Position numbers and translations under genes: made by a program. Positions 62,453 through 64,000 of a DNA stretch of 64,000 nt are shown here, piece after piece (the first letter of the stretch is position 1; every line of letters starts with the position of its first letter). The notes beneath the pieces were generated by a model, which worked only from the letters and a program-made list of their open reading frames with translations, ran no database searches and was not told where the DNA came from. The DNA comes from Lachnospiraceae bacterium (lineage in GTDB: Bacteria; Bacillota; Clostridia; Lachnospirales; Lachnospiraceae): the NCBI GenBank assembly GCA_017474455.1, contig JAFVHP010000034.1, positions 62,001 through 126,000 on the forward strand. Direction: 5' to 3'.

Positions 62453-63576
62453 ATTATTCTTCCAAAGGACATGAACTGTGGCATACACCCGACGGTGTCC
62501 GCGATATCTACGGCAGTGAGCTCGAACTGAGACAGAAGACGCTGGAGAAACTCAAGAAAGACCTGTTCCTTTTCGGATATGATGAGATCCTTGTTCCTTC
62601 CATAGAGTATTTCGATGTCTTTTCCGGCGAAACAGGTACGATACCTTCCAGGGAACTGTACAAGTTTTTTGACAGGGATAACAACACACTGGTACTGCGG
62701 CCTGACTTCACTCCTTCCGTTGCCCGCTGCGTCGCAAAATACTATACGGACATAACGGATCCGATCCGCATATGCTACAACGGCAGCGCATTTGTGAACC
62801 GGTCATCCCTGCTCGGACTTCCCAGGGAAGTGTTCGAACTTGGCGCCGAATTCTTTAATGACGGTTCGGCGTACGCCGATGCGGAGATGATCGCCCTGCT
62901 TGTCACGCAGCTGAAAAACGCCGGCCTCGAACGGTTCGAGATCAGCGTCGGCAATGCGGAATACTTCCGCGGCCTGTGTGAGGAAGCCGGGCTGGATAAC
63001 AGCGAAGAACTGTCCCTGCGGGAACTTCTTTCCGGCAAGAATTACTACGCCGCCGAGTCTTTCCTCAAAGAACTCGGTTTCGACAAAACAAAGCGTGATC
63101 CTTTCATGCGCATAAGCAGCATCCTGCAGAACGAGGAAGAACTCGAAAAAGTCCTCGGGGAAACAGAGAGCGAAAGATGCCGGAGCGCGCTTTCCAGGCT
63201 GATCGAAGTCAGCAGGATACTGAAGGCCTATGAAGCTGACAGCTATGTATCCTTTGATCTTTCTCTGCTGAGCCGGTACGGATATTACACCGGTATTATT
63301 TTCAAAGGTTACACATACGGCGTCGGGGATGCGATCGCCAGCGGCGGCAGATACGACCTGCTGCTTTCCCATTTCGGCAAGAATTCCCCCGCCGTGGGAT
63401 ATATGATCCAGATGGATCTTCTGCTGGAAGCACTTTCCAGGCAGGCCGGCGCAGAGGATAAAGCACCCGCCGGGAATATTTCATATTTTACCGATGAGGA
63501 TTTTGCCTCCAAGCTGAAGGAAGCCGGGGAAAGAAGAGCCGCAGGAGAAAGGACGATACTGCAATGGAAACACTGA
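62449..63576 (+). CDS. hisZ: ATP phosphoribosyltransferase regulatory subunit HisZ
   Basis: HisZ, a catalytically inactive HisRS paralogue, is needed by the short form of HisG. The 375 residues show class II synthetase-like segments: TPDGVRDIYGSE, LRPDFTPSVAR, and GRYDLLLSHFGKNSPAVGY. The start overlaps recU (ATGA), and its end overlaps hisG by 13 nt. Confidence 0.93.
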   Translation: MNYSSKGHELWHTPDGVRDIYGSELELRQKTLEKLKKDLFLFGYDEILVPSIEYFDVFSGETGTIPSRELYKFFDRDNNTLVLRPDFTPSVARCVAKYYTDITDPIRICYNGSAFVNRSSLLGLPREVFELGAEFFNDGSAYADAEMIALLVTQLKNAGLERFEISVGNAEYFRGLCEEAGLDNSEELSLRELLSGKNYYAAESFLKELGFDKTKRDPFMRISSILQNEEELEKVLGETESERCRSALSRLIEVSRILKAYEADSYVSFDLSLLSRYGYYTGIIFKGYTYGVGDAIASGGRYDLLLSHFGKNSPAVGYMIQMDLLLEALSRQAGAEDKAPAGNISYFTDEDFASKLKEAGERRAAGERTILQWKH

Positions 63577-64000
63577 CGATCGCATTGACAAAGGGCCGGC
63601 TCGCGGAAAAGACCCTGAAACTGCTGACGGACGCCGGCTATGACTGCAGCCAGATACTTGACGGCTCCCGCAGGCTCATTTTTGAAGACGAGGACAACCG
63701 GCTCCGTTTTTTCCTGGCCAAAGGTCCCGACGTCCCTACATATGTGGAATACGGTGCGGCAGATATCGGTGTGACCGGCTCGGATATCATCCTGGAGGAA
63801 AACCGCAGGGTATACGAAGTGCTTGACCTTGGTTTCGGTAAATGCTCCATGTGCGTATGCGGTCCGGAAAGTGCCGCACACCTTCTGGAACATCATGAAA
63901 AGATCCGGGTCGCGACCAAGTATCCGCGTATAGCCAGGGATTATTTTTATCACCAGAAGAACCAGACAGTCGATATCATCAAATTAAGCGGATCCGTGGA
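63564..64000 (+). CDS. hisG: ATP phosphoribosyltransferase HisG, short form (3' end outside window)
   Basis: HisG starts histidine synthesis by joining ATP and PRPP. The frame is open to the window end (145 residues seen), beginning METLTIALTKGRLAEKT and containing YVEYGAADIGVTGSDI and VATKYPRIARDYF. AAAGGA lies before the ATG. The preceding hisZ shows it is the short type. Confidence 0.95.
   Translation, partial: METLTIALTKGRLAEKTLKLLTDAGYDCSQILDGSRRLIFEDEDNRLRFFLAKGPDVPTYVEYGAADIGVTGSDIILEENRRVYEVLDLGFGKCSMCVCGPESAAHLLEHHEKIRVATKYPRIARDYFYHQKNQTVDIIKLSGSV

Noticed and set aside
60590-62488. 632-codon minus-strand ORF
   Set aside because: Antisense to the RluA-type and recU genes, which have clear families and ribosome sites.

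Overview
The window is a gene-dense stretch of a Clostridia (Firmicutes) chromosome, most likely Lachnospiraceae or a close relative; the family placement is an inference. The evidence is the conserved order ackA-rpmF-plsX-acpP-rnc-smc-ftsY-ylxM-ffh-rpsP-khpA-rimM-trmD-rplS-lepB-rbgA, low-GC Gram-positive families (YlxM, RbgA, RecU, TrmK, FakA/DegV, GerW/YtfJ, Asp23, ZapA), AGGAGG-type ribosome sites, sigma-A promoters with 17-bp spacers and tRNA genes without an encoded CCA. Base composition looks close to 50% GC. No insertion sequence, prophage, integrase or CRISPR array was seen. Most genes lie on the + strand in tightly overlapping operons.

Layout. 1-14.5 kb: end of acetate kinase, fatty-acid/phospholipid entry genes (plsX, acpP), rnc, smc, the SRP pathway (ftsY, ylxM, ffh), ribosomal and rRNA/tRNA maturation genes, two signal peptidases flanking rbgA, rnhB and yraN. 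14.5-29 kb: a membrane acyltransferase, a convergent PRPP synthetase, then der-plsY-gpsA-tyrS, a reverse-strand lipoprotein, ruvAB, zapA, a U32 protein and a SEDS/class B PBP pair. 29-33.7 kb: gmd-fcl-manC-manA, making GDP-mannose and GDP-L-fucose, without a phosphomannomutase gene. 33.6-35.7 kb: a reverse-strand pair (Gx transporter, NusG domain II protein) divergent from an ApbE flavinyltransferase, resembling part of a flavin-based extracellular electron transfer locus. 35.7-36 kb: tRNA-Leu(CAG), tRNA-Leu(AAG) and tRNA-Val(CAC). 36-42.7 kb: dnaG, rpoD (with an apparent 1-nt deletion), trmK, a Nif3-like gene and a ThrRS-like nucleoside kinase.

42.7-46 kb is the most unusual part: RNase P RNA is followed within a few bases by a small trypsin-like lipoprotein, then by two adjacent G3E (CobW-type) GTPases. 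One carries an extreme Asp/His tandem repeat; the other is fused to a C-terminal domain like that of the YcgQ/TIGR03943 family. 46-64 kb: rpsT, DUF2953-GerW, rpmB, asp23, fakA, recG, degV, a type II topoisomerase pair (parE/parC-like), rsmD-coaD, a coiled-coil protein, a HAD phosphatase, an unknown membrane protein, an RluA-type pseudouridine synthase, recU and the start of a histidine operon (hisZ-hisG).

No single unknown multi-gene defence or mobile system was found. The best candidates for new biology are the G3E GTPase pair with its lipoprotein neighbour, the partial electron-transfer module and the A34 leucine tRNA. Several start codons were moved from the longest-ORF start on the basis of ribosome binding sites, overlaps or terminators; these choices are explained in the entries.
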